A DNA stretch of 19,341 nt from JBOGTC01 sp050692055 (GTDB taxonomy: Bacteria; Chloroflexota; Limnocylindria; QHBO01), in assembly GCA_050692055.1 (NCBI GenBank), contig JBOGTC010000122.1, positions 1 to 19,341 on the forward strand. The letters are read 5' to 3'. The translations under genes were made by a program, and so were the position numbers. The notes beneath the pieces are model-generated. The model was given only the letters and a program-made list of their open reading frames with translations. It was not told the origin of the DNA and searched no databases. Of this stretch, positions 8,457 through 15,545 are shown piece after piece; position 1 is the stretch's first letter, and every line of letters begins with the position of its first letter.

Positions 8457-9778
8457 GCGCGCCTCCCGGCGCGCCGTGCCACGACGATTACCGCGATCAG
8501 CGCCGCGACGGCCGCCAGCCCCAACGGCACCAGCACGAGGAGCCCGGGGCCGCCGGCCTCTTCGAGCGGCTCGCCTGGAGCCGGCGCTGGCCCGGGATCG
8601 TCAGGCCCGCCCCCGCTGCCTCCCGGGCCATCGATCTCGCCGGCCGGCGGCCGCTCCACGTTCGAAGGAAGGATCGGCTCCGGCTCCACCGCGAGCGGCG
8701 GATCGACACCGAAGCTCGCGTAGAACTCGGCATACAGGGTCTCGGCCTCGAGGCCAGTCCCTGCCTCGAGCGCCTGGGCGTCGCTTGCGCCCTCGCGATA
8801 GGCGGCGGCGATGCGGCCGATGGCATCGCGGCCGAACCGGTCAACGATCACGTCGATCATCGTCGCCCCCTGCGCGTACGACAGCTGCCCGCCACGCTGC
8901 CCGATCGGAAACTGCTCGGCGATCGCCTCGAAGGCAAAGAGGCCGCCGCCATTCGCCTCGAGCTGCACGATCGCCCGTTCCTCGTCCGCCTCATCGGTCT
9001 CCGACCACGTGGCGATCCCCTCGTTCAGCCAGCGCGCCGGCTCGTGGTACGGGTTGTTCGTGGCATCGTAGAAGACGACGTGCATCACCTCGTGCACCAC
9101 GACCGTGTCGAGGTACGCCTGGCCGTTGCCGGCGACCTGCATGAAGATCGTGCGCAGGTGCGGATAGGCCGCCGCGCCGGTCCACTCGCGCGCGCCGGGG
9201 CCCAGGGCGCCGAAGAACTCGTCGCGCGTGTCGTACACGAAGATGTCCACCGGCCCATCCAGGCTTGCGTCGAGCAGATCCTCTGCTCGCTCGACAGCCT
9301 CGGTCGTCAGGTCGCCGAAGCGTCGCGCCTGGCCCTCGGTGTCGCCGTACCAGTGCACCGTCGCCTCCCCGATGCGCGCCTCGCGCCACGCCAGCGAGGG
9401 GCGGTCGTCGTCGTAGAGCAGCGTGCCGCCCTCCGATACGGTGACCTCGCCGTCATTCGTCGCGCGCCATCGGAAGCTGACCGGCGTGTTGGGCGTGACA
9501 TAGTCGACCGACGTGTCCCACACGTAGGTGGCGCTGCCAGCTGACGACTGCACCGGCGCGACGAAGTCCGCCTCCGAGCCCGGGGTGCTGAGCAGGAGCT
9601 CCAGGCGATCGGGAGCGCCGCCGTGCAGCTCGACGCTGAAGCGCATCTCAGCGCCATACGTGCCGTTCGCGTCCAGGTCGCCGAAGCCGTCGAATCCCAT
9701 CGCAGGCGCCGCCGACAGCGCGAGCCAGGCCGCCGCGCCGAAGGGAATGACGGCGAGGACGCGCGTCAGCCGTCCCAC
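8453..9778 (-). CDS. Membrane-anchored gluzincin metallopeptidase (peptidase MA-like)
   Basis: A 441-aa secreted or surface-anchored zinc peptidase. A signal-like hydrophobic N-terminus (about 4-27) is followed by a beta-sandwich-like region to about residue 125. The catalytic domain holds VVVHEVMHVVFYDA with H229, E230 and H233, and WLNEGIATW with E253 as third zinc ligand 20 residues later. This is the HExxH...E arrangement of gluzincins and matches Peptidase_MA-like proteins. A Pro/Gly-rich linker then leads to a C-terminal membrane helix and a basic tail (RRAGRRA), a likely anchor. I chose the GTG at 9778, which has GGGAGG five bases upstream on the minus strand. The frame is open back to 9994, but that stretch is Arg/Gly-rich and overlaps the binding-protein gene. 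The start overlaps that gene by 13 bp. Substrate unknown. Confidence 0.87.
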   Translation of the reverse strand: MGRLTRVLAVIPFGAAAWLALSAAPAMGFDGFGDLDANGTYGAEMRFSVELHGGAPDRLELLLSTPGSEADFVAPVQSSAGSATYVWDTSVDYVTPNTPVSFRWRATNDGEVTVSEGGTLLYDDDRPSLAWREARIGEATVHWYGDTEGQARRFGDLTTEAVERAEDLLDASLDGPVDIFVYDTRDEFFGALGPGAREWTGAAAYPHLRTIFMQVAGNGQAYLDTVVVHEVMHVVFYDATNNPYHEPARWLNEGIATWSETDEADEERAIVQLEANGGGLFAFEAIAEQFPIGQRGGQLSYAQGATMIDVIVDRFGRDAIGRIAAAYREGASDAQALEAGTGLEAETLYAEFYASFGVDPPLAVEPEPILPSNVERPPAGEIDGPGGSGGGPDDPGPAPAPGEPLEEAGGPGLLVLVPLGLAAVAALIAVIVVARRAGRRA

Positions 9779-11325
9779 GAGACCCTCCCGAAGTCGAGCA
9801 GCCCGACCGTCAGGTTGCCGAGCCCCCGCAGCCCGTCGGCGACCAGCCACCAGGTGTCCCCGTACGACCACGGGATGACCGGCGCCTGCTCGGCGACGTG
9901 AGCCTCCACCGCCGCATACGCCTCGCCGCGCGCCGCATCGTCCTCGGCGGCAGCGGCAACCTGTAGCAGGTCCACGAATCGCTCGTCGTCCCACGCACCG
10001 TAGTTGCTCAGGGCGCCGGGCTGGAGCAGCAGGCTGTACAGCGCGTGCGGCGACGGATAATCCGCGATCCAGCTGATCGTGAATACGTGCGGGGGACGTT
10101 CCTCCAGGACGCCGACGTACTCGCCGAAGTCCATCGTCTCGACCGCGATGTCGGCGCCCAGCTCATCGCGCCACGTCGCGACCGCAGGCGCGACGCCAAG
10201 CCCAGAGCCGTTGACCACGATCTCGCCGAGGTCGTCCGCATCGGTGTATCCCGCTTCCGCCAGCAGGCGACGCGCTTCGTCCGGGTCGGCGCCCAGATCC
10301 GGCTGGAAGCCATCGGGCCAGATCGCAGGCGGCACCAGGCTGCCGGCAGGCTGCGTCGCCGCGCCCTCGGCCAAGCGGACGATGCGCTCGCGATCGAGCG
10401 TGACGGCAAAGGCGCGCCGGACGCGCTGGTCGTCGAACGGCGGGCGCGTGGTATCGAAGGCGAAGTAGCTGACGGTCAGCGCCTCGGCCCGATGCAGCCG
10501 CCGCCCGAGCTCGGCGTCGTACGCGATCCAGGTGGCGTCCCAGCCGGGCACACCCACCAGATCCACCTCGCCCGCGGCGAAGGCACTGGCTCCATCGCCC
10601 TCGATGTCGGCGACCCAGCGCACCTCGTCGATGGGCGGCGGCCCGGTCACGTACTCGGCGTTGGCGCGCAGGACGAGGTCGCCGCCGTCCACGCCATCCA
10701 CCACGTACGGCCCGCTCCCGACGAAGTCGTCGGCGGACTGCCATGCCTCGCTCGCGTCGGCCTCGGGCGGGACCGTGAACGTGCCGGGCGTCGCCGTGAT
10801 CGCCGGAAAGTACGAGGCCGGATGGCGCAGCCGGACGACCAGCGTTCGGGGATCGGGCGCCTCGATGCCCACCTCGTCGGGAGCGATCTCCCCGGCCAGG
10901 CGTGCCGCGGCGCCGTCGACGACGTTGAGAACATCCGGTGCGGTGGCCCCGGTCGCCGGATCCAGCAGGCGCAGCCATGAGCGTCGCACGTCCTCGGCAG
11001 TGAGCGGTCGCCCGTCGCTGAAGCGAAGCCCGGCGCGCAGCCGGAACTCGTAGGTCAGGCCGTCCTCGCTCAGTGTCCAGCCCTCGGCCAACGACGGGTA
11101 GGGCTGCCCCGTCTCGTCGAGGCGGGTCAGCCCGGCGTAGAGCTGCAGGAGGAGCTGGACATCGGCCGCATCGGCGATGAAGGCCGGATCGAGCGTCCCC
11201 GGCGGTCCGGCGACATAGCGCAGCGGCGGGCCCGCAGCCGCGATCGATCCACCCCCCGATGCGCTGCTGGCCAACGCCAGGAGCGCTGCGCCCAGGAACG
11301 CCGCCAGGGGTCTCAACCGCCGCAT
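9766..11325 (-). CDS. Family-5 extracytoplasmic solute-binding protein (OppA/DppA-like)
   Basis: A 519-aa peptide-, nickel- or oligosaccharide-type binding protein (SBP_bac_5). A signal peptide (about 1-32, RRLRPLAAFLGAALLALASS) has no lipobox cysteine, so the mature protein may be free in the envelope or held only by its signal. Family signatures are GTLDPAFIADAADVQLLLQL, the YEFRLRAGLRFSDGRPLTAEDV segment, FVGSGPYVV, and RRAFAVTLDRERIV followed by LVPPAIWP. It is first in a ten-gene operon and sits about 40 nt downstream of a predicted start of transcription. No OppB/C permease or OppD/F ATPase is in the window, so it is an orphan here. Its partner in sequence is a gluzincin peptidase, translationally coupled by a 13-bp overlap. 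It may present peptides to that enzyme, or use a permease encoded elsewhere. Confidence 0.93.
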   Translation of the reverse strand: MRRLRPLAAFLGAALLALASSASGGGSIAAAGPPLRYVAGPPGTLDPAFIADAADVQLLLQLYAGLTRLDETGQPYPSLAEGWTLSEDGLTYEFRLRAGLRFSDGRPLTAEDVRRSWLRLLDPATGATAPDVLNVVDGAAARLAGEIAPDEVGIEAPDPRTLVVRLRHPASYFPAITATPGTFTVPPEADASEAWQSADDFVGSGPYVVDGVDGGDLVLRANAEYVTGPPPIDEVRWVADIEGDGASAFAAGEVDLVGVPGWDATWIAYDAELGRRLHRAEALTVSYFAFDTTRPPFDDQRVRRAFAVTLDRERIVRLAEGAATQPAGSLVPPAIWPDGFQPDLGADPDEARRLLAEAGYTDADDLGEIVVNGSGLGVAPAVATWRDELGADIAVETMDFGEYVGVLEERPPHVFTISWIADYPSPHALYSLLLQPGALSNYGAWDDERFVDLLQVAAAAEDDAARGEAYAAVEAHVAEQAPVIPWSYGDTWWLVADGLRGLGNLTVGLLDFGRVSWDG

Positions 11326-11349
11326 GCGGCCCCCGACGCTCGGCGTGGG

Positions 11350-11402
11350 GTGAGGGTGCGGCGCACGGCGGCTAGTATACGGGCGCCGTGCAGCACGTCC
11401 AT
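11350..11402. promoter_or_regulatory. Divergent promoter with overlapping -10 elements
   Basis: The 62 bp between the binding-protein ATG (11325) and the divergent GTG (11388) contain AGTATA at 11374-11379. On the minus strand this reads TATACT, one base from the -10 consensus. Sixteen bases upstream of it is TGGACG (11396-11401), 4 of 6 to the -35 consensus. Transcription would start near 11367, giving a leader of about 40 nt for the long operon. On the plus strand the overlapping TAGTAT (11373-11378) is also -10-like, with only a weak -35 (GTGAGG near 11350). Its transcript would begin at or within a few bases of the GTG at 11388. The minus promoter is well supported by pattern; the plus one is weaker. 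Confidence 0.55.
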
Positions 11403-11924
11403 GAGCACCGCTTTCGCCCGCAGCCCGCGGGCAGCCTGACGCTGCGCCAGTTCATCGAGTCCCTCCGGCGCTGGACACCGGAGATGCGGCACATCGTCCA
11501 GATCGCGCTGACCCGCACCGAGCCTGAGCGCCAGCAGTACGTCCAGGCGTTCCACGCCGGCCACCACGAGCGCGAGCCGGGCACGCTCGACGGATTCGTC
11601 CGCTGGGCATACTCCGACCCGCGGCTGGAGCACATCCCGCTGCTCCTGGCCGAGCTGGAGCTGGGGGCGGACGACTACGCCGGGGCGCTCGAGCAAGAGG
11701 CCGATGTACTGGTGCGGATGCGCGCCCACGGCAAGACGCCGGCGCAGCGCGTTCACGACTACCTCGCCCTGCTCGGGATGGAGAGCAGCGAGAAGGTTCG
11801 AGCCGCGGTGGGCGGCCTGCTTCCGCCGGAGACGTCTCGCGCGTCGGTCACGGCCACCGTAAGGCACATGCGGCGACGGTGGCTCGAGCTGTACGGCGAC
11901 GACCCCTTCTTCGCCGAGGACTGA
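11388..11924 (+). CDS. Hypothetical 178-aa helical protein, probably leaderless
   Basis: I do not recognise this protein. It is 178 aa, soluble, with no signal peptide or membrane segment, and looks almost wholly alpha-helical. It is rich in Arg, Glu and His; notable segments are LRQFIESLRRW, HAGHHERE, FVRWAYSDPRLEHIPLLLAE and TATVRHMRRRWLELYGDD. The end is acidic (DDPFFAED). Coding potential is supported by a clean frame with third-position GC typical of the window, and by its tight spacing (3 nt) to the next gene. The GTG start has no Shine-Dalgarno, while a -10-like TAGTAT ends 9 bases before it, so the mRNA may be leaderless. It is divergent from the long minus-strand operon and shares its promoter region. 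Confidence 0.75.
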   Translation: MQHVHEHRFRPQPAGSLTLRQFIESLRRWTPEMRHIVQIALTRTEPERQQYVQAFHAGHHEREPGTLDGFVRWAYSDPRLEHIPLLLAELELGADDYAGALEQEADVLVRMRAHGKTPAQRVHDYLALLGMESSEKVRAAVGGLLPPETSRASVTATVRHMRRRWLELYGDDPFFAED

Positions 11925-11927
11925 CCG

Positions 11928-12539
11928 ATGCGCCGCCGGCCGCTGGGCTGGATCTTCATCGCGTACGGCCTCGCCGGGTTGGCGCTGGTGGCGGTGGGCG
12001 CTGTCGTCGGACTCGATCTGGCCGATCGCGTGGAGCGCCTGACGCTGGCGGCCGACGACACGCTGCAGGCCGCCTCAGCCTCCACCGTGGCCGCCGCCGA
12101 TGCCTTCGACTCGCTCGACGCCAGCCTCGACCAGGGTCGCGCCTCGGCCGACGGAGCTGCTGTTCTGGCGCAGGATGCGTCGGCAACGCTGTCATCACTG
12201 TCGGAGACCATGCGCCTCTCGGTCTTCGGGACGCAGCCGCTCCTGCCGCTGGCGGACGACTTCGAGACCAGCGCAGACCAGGCGGCGCGCCTGGGCGCCG
12301 CGCTGCAGGGCGTGCGCGACTCGCTCGAAGACACGCGCGGCGACCTGGCGGGTATCGGACTCGAGCTGCGGGGCCTGGCGGACGAGCTGGTCGAGCTCCA
12401 GGATGCGGCCGTCGATCCCGACGGATCAAGCCCGCCGCTGCGGCTGTTCGTCGTCCTCTTGCTGGCCTGGCTCGCAATCCCGGCGGTGGGCAGCCTGATC
12501 GTGGGCGGCGCACTGCTCAGACCGGTGGCGGCCGGCTGA
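11928..12539 (+). CDS. Hypothetical two-TM protein with extracytoplasmic helical domain
   Basis: I cannot assign a family. The 203-aa product starts MRRRPLGWIFIAYGLAG, giving a membrane helix at about 6-29 with positive residues inside. It then has about 135 residues of Ala/Asp/Leu-rich amphipathic helix with heptad-like spacing (for example LSSLSETMRLS and LRGLADELVELQ), and a second membrane helix at about 172-197. Both termini would be cytoplasmic and the helical part outside, a shape like the sensory region of chemoreceptors or of MCE/ABC accessory proteins, but no signalling domain follows. The ATG is 3 nt after the stop of the previous gene, so the two form one transcript. It is convergent with an ABC-2 exporter permease, the stops being 2 nt apart. 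Confidence 0.78.
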   Translation: MRRRPLGWIFIAYGLAGLALVAVGAVVGLDLADRVERLTLAADDTLQAASASTVAAADAFDSLDASLDQGRASADGAAVLAQDASATLSSLSETMRLSVFGTQPLLPLADDFETSADQAARLGAALQGVRDSLEDTRGDLAGIGLELRGLADELVELQDAAVDPDGSSPPLRLFVVLLLAWLAIPAVGSLIVGGALLRPVAAG

Positions 12540-12550
12540 GCTCAGTCGGC
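12531..12550. terminator. Palindrome spanning two convergent stop codons; possible bidirectional terminator stem
   Basis: GCCGGCTGAGCTCAGTCGGC is palindromic apart from one mismatched pair. As RNA it can form an 8-bp stem (one G-U pair) with an AGCU loop, and on either strand it lies at the end of a gene. The plus-strand TGA (12537-12539) and the minus-strand TGA (12542-12544) both lie inside it. No T-run follows on either side, so intrinsic termination is uncertain; it could instead protect 3' ends. Confidence 0.4.
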
Positions 12551-13741
12551 GGTACGCAGCACTCGGCGCAGACGCCCCAACGAGCCGACATACAGGACGG
12601 CGCCGATTGCGAGCAGCGCGCCCAGCATCCAGAGCTCGACGACCTCACCGCGCAGCATCGCCTCCTGGAGCGTGGCGATCCCGTGCGTCACCGGCAGCAG
12701 GAAGGCGAGGTACTGCATCCACTCCGCGAAGTCGCTGACCGGCAGGACGAAGCCGGAGAAGAAGACGCTGGCCAGCAGTACCAGCATCGAGAGCTGCACC
12801 GCCTGGCGCTCGGAGTCCGCGATCAGCGAGATCAGCAGGCCCACGCCCAGTGAGGCGAAGGTCAGCAGGAGGACGATCGCCGCAAAGAGGGCCCAGCCGC
12901 CCAGGAGCGGGACTCCAAGCACGCCCACCAGGAGTGCCCCCACCGCGCCGCTCATGATGAGGCTCAGCACGGCGTACGCGACGTACTTGCCGACCAGCAG
13001 CTCCATCGAGCTGACCGGGGCAACGCGGAACCGATCCATCTGCCCGCTCAGGCGCTCCCGCACCATCGACAGCGCCGTCAGCGTCACGGCGAGATGCTGG
13101 ATGACCAGCGCGAAGACGGCCGGGCCAAAGAAGCTCAGCACCTGGGGCTCGGTGGGCGCCACGTTCTGGGTATCGGCCGTGGTGGGGCGCGCGACGACCT
13201 CCGGTGGAACATCGGCGACCGCCGGTCCCAGCTCCCCTTCGGCGAAGCTGATGCCGGCGGCGGTCGCCTGCTCGATGATCTGGGCGTTCAGGCTGCTGAC
13301 CAGGATCGAGGTCGCGAGGCCGGCGAGCTGCGCGTACACCGGATCCACCTCGTTCCAGGCCACGCGGATGGTCGTCTGCTGGCCCGACCGGAGCTCCGCG
13401 ATCGCGTTCTCCGGAGCGGCGATCATGAGGTCGATCTGCTGGTCGCGCAGTCGCTGCTCGACCGCGTCGCGGTCCTCGCTGATCCGCACCACGTCGAGTC
13501 TGCCGGGAGCGAGCTCCTGGTAGTACTCGGGATCGCGCGGGAGCCCGGACCCCGCGGGAATCACGATCTCGGTGACGAACGGGGCGCGGTAGCCGCTGTA
13601 GCCCAGCCCGAAGAGCAACATGATCAGGAACGGGCCGAGCACCAGGCTCGCCAGCACCCCGGGCCGCCGCATCACCTCGCGCAGCTCCTTGCCCGTGAAG
13701 GAGGCCATGCGCACGAGGCCCTGTCCGACGTCACGCAGCAT
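12542..13741 (-). CDS. ABC-2 type exporter permease
   Basis: A 399-aa membrane permease of the ABC2_membrane_3 (YhgE/DrrB-like) class. One membrane helix near residues 28-48 is followed by an outside domain of about 150 residues. Five more helices then run from about residue 205 to the end; the segment SMVRERLSGQMDRFRVAPVS between helices 2 and 3 is the usual coupling region of this family. It pairs with the ATPase just upstream, with an 11-bp gene overlap, and the two probably assemble as dimers of each. Substrates of such pumps are lipids, drugs or polysaccharides and cannot be told here. I chose the ATG at 13741 (MLRDVGQGLVRMASFTGKEL); the open frame up to 13828 shadows the ATPase gene. 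Confidence 0.92.
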   Translation of the reverse strand: MLRDVGQGLVRMASFTGKELREVMRRPGVLASLVLGPFLIMLLFGLGYSGYRAPFVTEIVIPAGSGLPRDPEYYQELAPGRLDVVRISEDRDAVEQRLRDQQIDLMIAAPENAIAELRSGQQTTIRVAWNEVDPVYAQLAGLATSILVSSLNAQIIEQATAAGISFAEGELGPAVADVPPEVVARPTTADTQNVAPTEPQVLSFFGPAVFALVIQHLAVTLTALSMVRERLSGQMDRFRVAPVSSMELLVGKYVAYAVLSLIMSGAVGALLVGVLGVPLLGGWALFAAIVLLLTFASLGVGLLISLIADSERQAVQLSMLVLLASVFFSGFVLPVSDFAEWMQYLAFLLPVTHGIATLQEAMLRGEVVELWMLGALLAIGAVLYVGSLGRLRRVLRTAD

Positions 13742-14726
13742 GGGCGTCCTGCTCACGTTGCCGGCGCACCTGCTCCACCAGCCCGGTGAAGACCTCGTCG
13801 AAGCTCGGCTGGTACTCCTCGAGGCCAACGACCTCGACGCCGTGGCGCCGCAGGGCCTCGATGATCTGCGGCGTGGCGGACGCCGCCTCCTCCGCGACCA
13901 CGATCAGCTTGCGAGCCTCCGGCTGCCGGACGCTCGTCAGGCCCGGCAGTGCGGAGAGCATCTCGGGGTCCACCGCCCGCTGGGTGCTCACCTCGAGCAC
14001 CTCGCCGCCGAAAACGAGCCGGCGGAGGGCATCCGGCCGGTCGAGTGCGACGAGCTCGCCGTCGGCGATGAGCGCGACACGATCGCAGTACTCGGCCTCC
14101 GCCACGTACTGGGTGGTGACGACGAGGGTGCGGCCATCGTCGCGCAGCCGACGAAGCTCATCCCAGATGGCCTGGCGCAGCATGGGATCGATGCCTGCCG
14201 TGGGCTCGTCCACGAACAGCACCGTTGGGCTGTGCACGAGAGCGCAGGCGAGCTCCAACCGTCGCTGCATGCCACCCGACAGGTCGCGCGCCAGCCGGTC
14301 ACGCACATCCCACAGGTCGACAATCTCCAGCGCGCGCCGGATCCGCCGGCGGCGCGTGAACGGACCGATGCCGTACAGCGCCGCCACGAAGCCGACGTTC
14401 TCACGCGCGGAGAGATCGGGGTAGAGCGAAAAGAGCTGTGGCATGTAGGCGATCTGGCCGCGGGTCCGGCGCGTGAAGTGCATGGGGTCTTCGCCAAGGA
14501 CCGTTGCCTCGCCCGCGGTGCGGCTCAGCGTCCCCGTGAGCATGCGAATCGTCGTGGTCTTACCCGAACCGCTCGGACCGACCACGCCAAGAATGCTCCC
14601 GGCAGCCACGTCGAAGCTGAGGTCGCTCACCGCGGCATGGCTGTTGAAGACGCGCGTCAGGCCGCGCGCGGCGATGATCGGAGCGGGTTCAGCGGAGGCG
14701 GTCACGCGGGCACGAATGCAATTCAC
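13731..14726 (-). CDS. ABC exporter ATP-binding protein
   Basis: A 331-aa ATPase of an ABC-2 (DrrA-like) exporter. Visible are Walker A GPSGSGKT (50-57), the Q-loop in AYMPQLFSLYPDLS, the signature LSGGMQ (149-154) and Walker B VLFVDEPT (169-176, with catalytic E174). The H-loop position reads VVTTQYVAEAE: glutamine 206 (codon CAG) replaces the usual histidine. DrrA-type pumps are also known to have TTQY here, so the enzyme is probably active. About 110 residues of C-terminal extension follow the nucleotide-binding domain, as is usual in this family. The start is a GTG at 14726 with GAGGG a few bases upstream; a second GTG at 14705 lacks a ribosome site. The frame is open to 15239, which is a shadow of DUF72. 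It is 34 nt downstream of DUF72. Confidence 0.93.
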   Translation of the reverse strand: MNCIRARVTASAEPAPIIAARGLTRVFNSHAAVSDLSFDVAAGSILGVVGPSGSGKTTTIRMLTGTLSRTAGEATVLGEDPMHFTRRTRGQIAYMPQLFSLYPDLSARENVGFVAALYGIGPFTRRRRIRRALEIVDLWDVRDRLARDLSGGMQRRLELACALVHSPTVLFVDEPTAGIDPMLRQAIWDELRRLRDDGRTLVVTTQYVAEAEYCDRVALIADGELVALDRPDALRRLVFGGEVLEVSTQRAVDPEMLSALPGLTSVRQPEARKLIVVAEEAASATPQIIEALRRHGVEVVGLEEYQPSFDEVFTGLVEQVRRQREQDAHAA

Positions 14727-14760
14727 GTGCCCTCGGTCCAGCAAGCGCTCGCCGCATGGG

Positions 14761-15501
14761 TCAGGCCACGTTGCGCTTCGCCAGCATGCCGCGAAGGCGA
14801 TCGGCATCGCGCGCGGCATGCCCACCGACGTCATTGTTGAAGTAGACGTAGCCGTCGCGGCCCTCGCGCGCCCACGCCGCCAGTCGGTCGGCCCAGGCCG
14901 TGAGGCGCTGCGGAGGATAGGCGCCGCCGTAGCGCTCCCCGCTGCCGTGGAAGCGGACGTACACGAACGGCCCCACCGGGTCACCTCCGCGCGCGGTGCC
15001 CGGCATGTCGTGCAGCACCAGGGCCACCCCGTAGCGGTTGAGGAGCCGTTCCGTGGCGGGCGCGTACCAATCCGGGTCGCGAATCTCGATCGCCTGGCAC
15101 GACCGGTACGGCGCGGCCTCGAGAAAGGCGCGCAGCCGCTCCTCGTTACGCTTCCAGCGCGGCGGGAGCTGGTAGAGCATCGGACCGAGGTGGTCGCCGA
15201 GACGTCGCGCCCGGGTCCAGAGCCGCGCCAGCGGCTCATCTGGCTCGCGTAGGCGCTTGATGTGGGTCAGGTAGCGGCTGGCCTTGACGGCCATTGCGAA
15301 GCCATCCGGCAGGCGGCCCGCCCAGGCCGCGAACATGTCGGCGTCGGGCAGACGATAGAAGCTGTTGTTCAGCTCGACCGTGTCGAAGTGGGCGGCGTAG
15401 TGCTCCAGCCATCGGCTCTTCGGCAGGTCCGGCGGGTAGAAGTCGCCGCACCAGTGCCGGTACTCCCAGCCCGACGTGCCGACGCGAACACGATGCCTCA
15501 T
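14761..15501 (-). CDS. DUF72 (YecE-like) TIM-barrel protein
   Basis: A 246-aa DUF72 protein of unknown reaction. The pattern is complete: RVRVGTSGWEYRHWCGDFYP at the N-terminus, HFDTVELNNSFYRLP, FAMAVKASRYLTHIKRL, LGPMLYQLPPRWKRN, the AIEIRD segment, and YVYFNNDVGGHAARDA near the end. The fold is known to be a TIM barrel and a phosphate- or sugar-binding role has been suggested, but no function is established. I chose the ATG at 15501; a GTG two codons earlier (15507) is equally in frame, and neither has a clear Shine-Dalgarno. The gene is divergent from Ku, 44 bp away, and precedes the ABC exporter on the same strand, so it may be cotranscribed with it. Confidence 0.93.
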   Translation of the reverse strand: MRHRVRVGTSGWEYRHWCGDFYPPDLPKSRWLEHYAAHFDTVELNNSFYRLPDADMFAAWAGRLPDGFAMAVKASRYLTHIKRLREPDEPLARLWTRARRLGDHLGPMLYQLPPRWKRNEERLRAFLEAAPYRSCQAIEIRDPDWYAPATERLLNRYGVALVLHDMPGTARGGDPVGPFVYVRFHGSGERYGGAYPPQRLTAWADRLAAWAREGRDGYVYFNNDVGGHAARDADRLRGMLAKRNVA

Positions 15502-15545
15502 TGCCACATGTTGACGCTGGCACAGCGCCTGCTCATCGGGGAGGC

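Noticed and set aside
13620..14840. 406-codon plus-strand frame opposite the ABC ATPase
   Set aside because: The minus strand encodes complete Walker A, signature and Walker B motifs; the antisense product has no family likeness.
15502..15522. Inverted repeat TGCCA-N11-TGGCA between DUF72 and ku as an operator
   Set aside because: Arms of only 5 bp are expected by chance at this GC, and no regulator is near.
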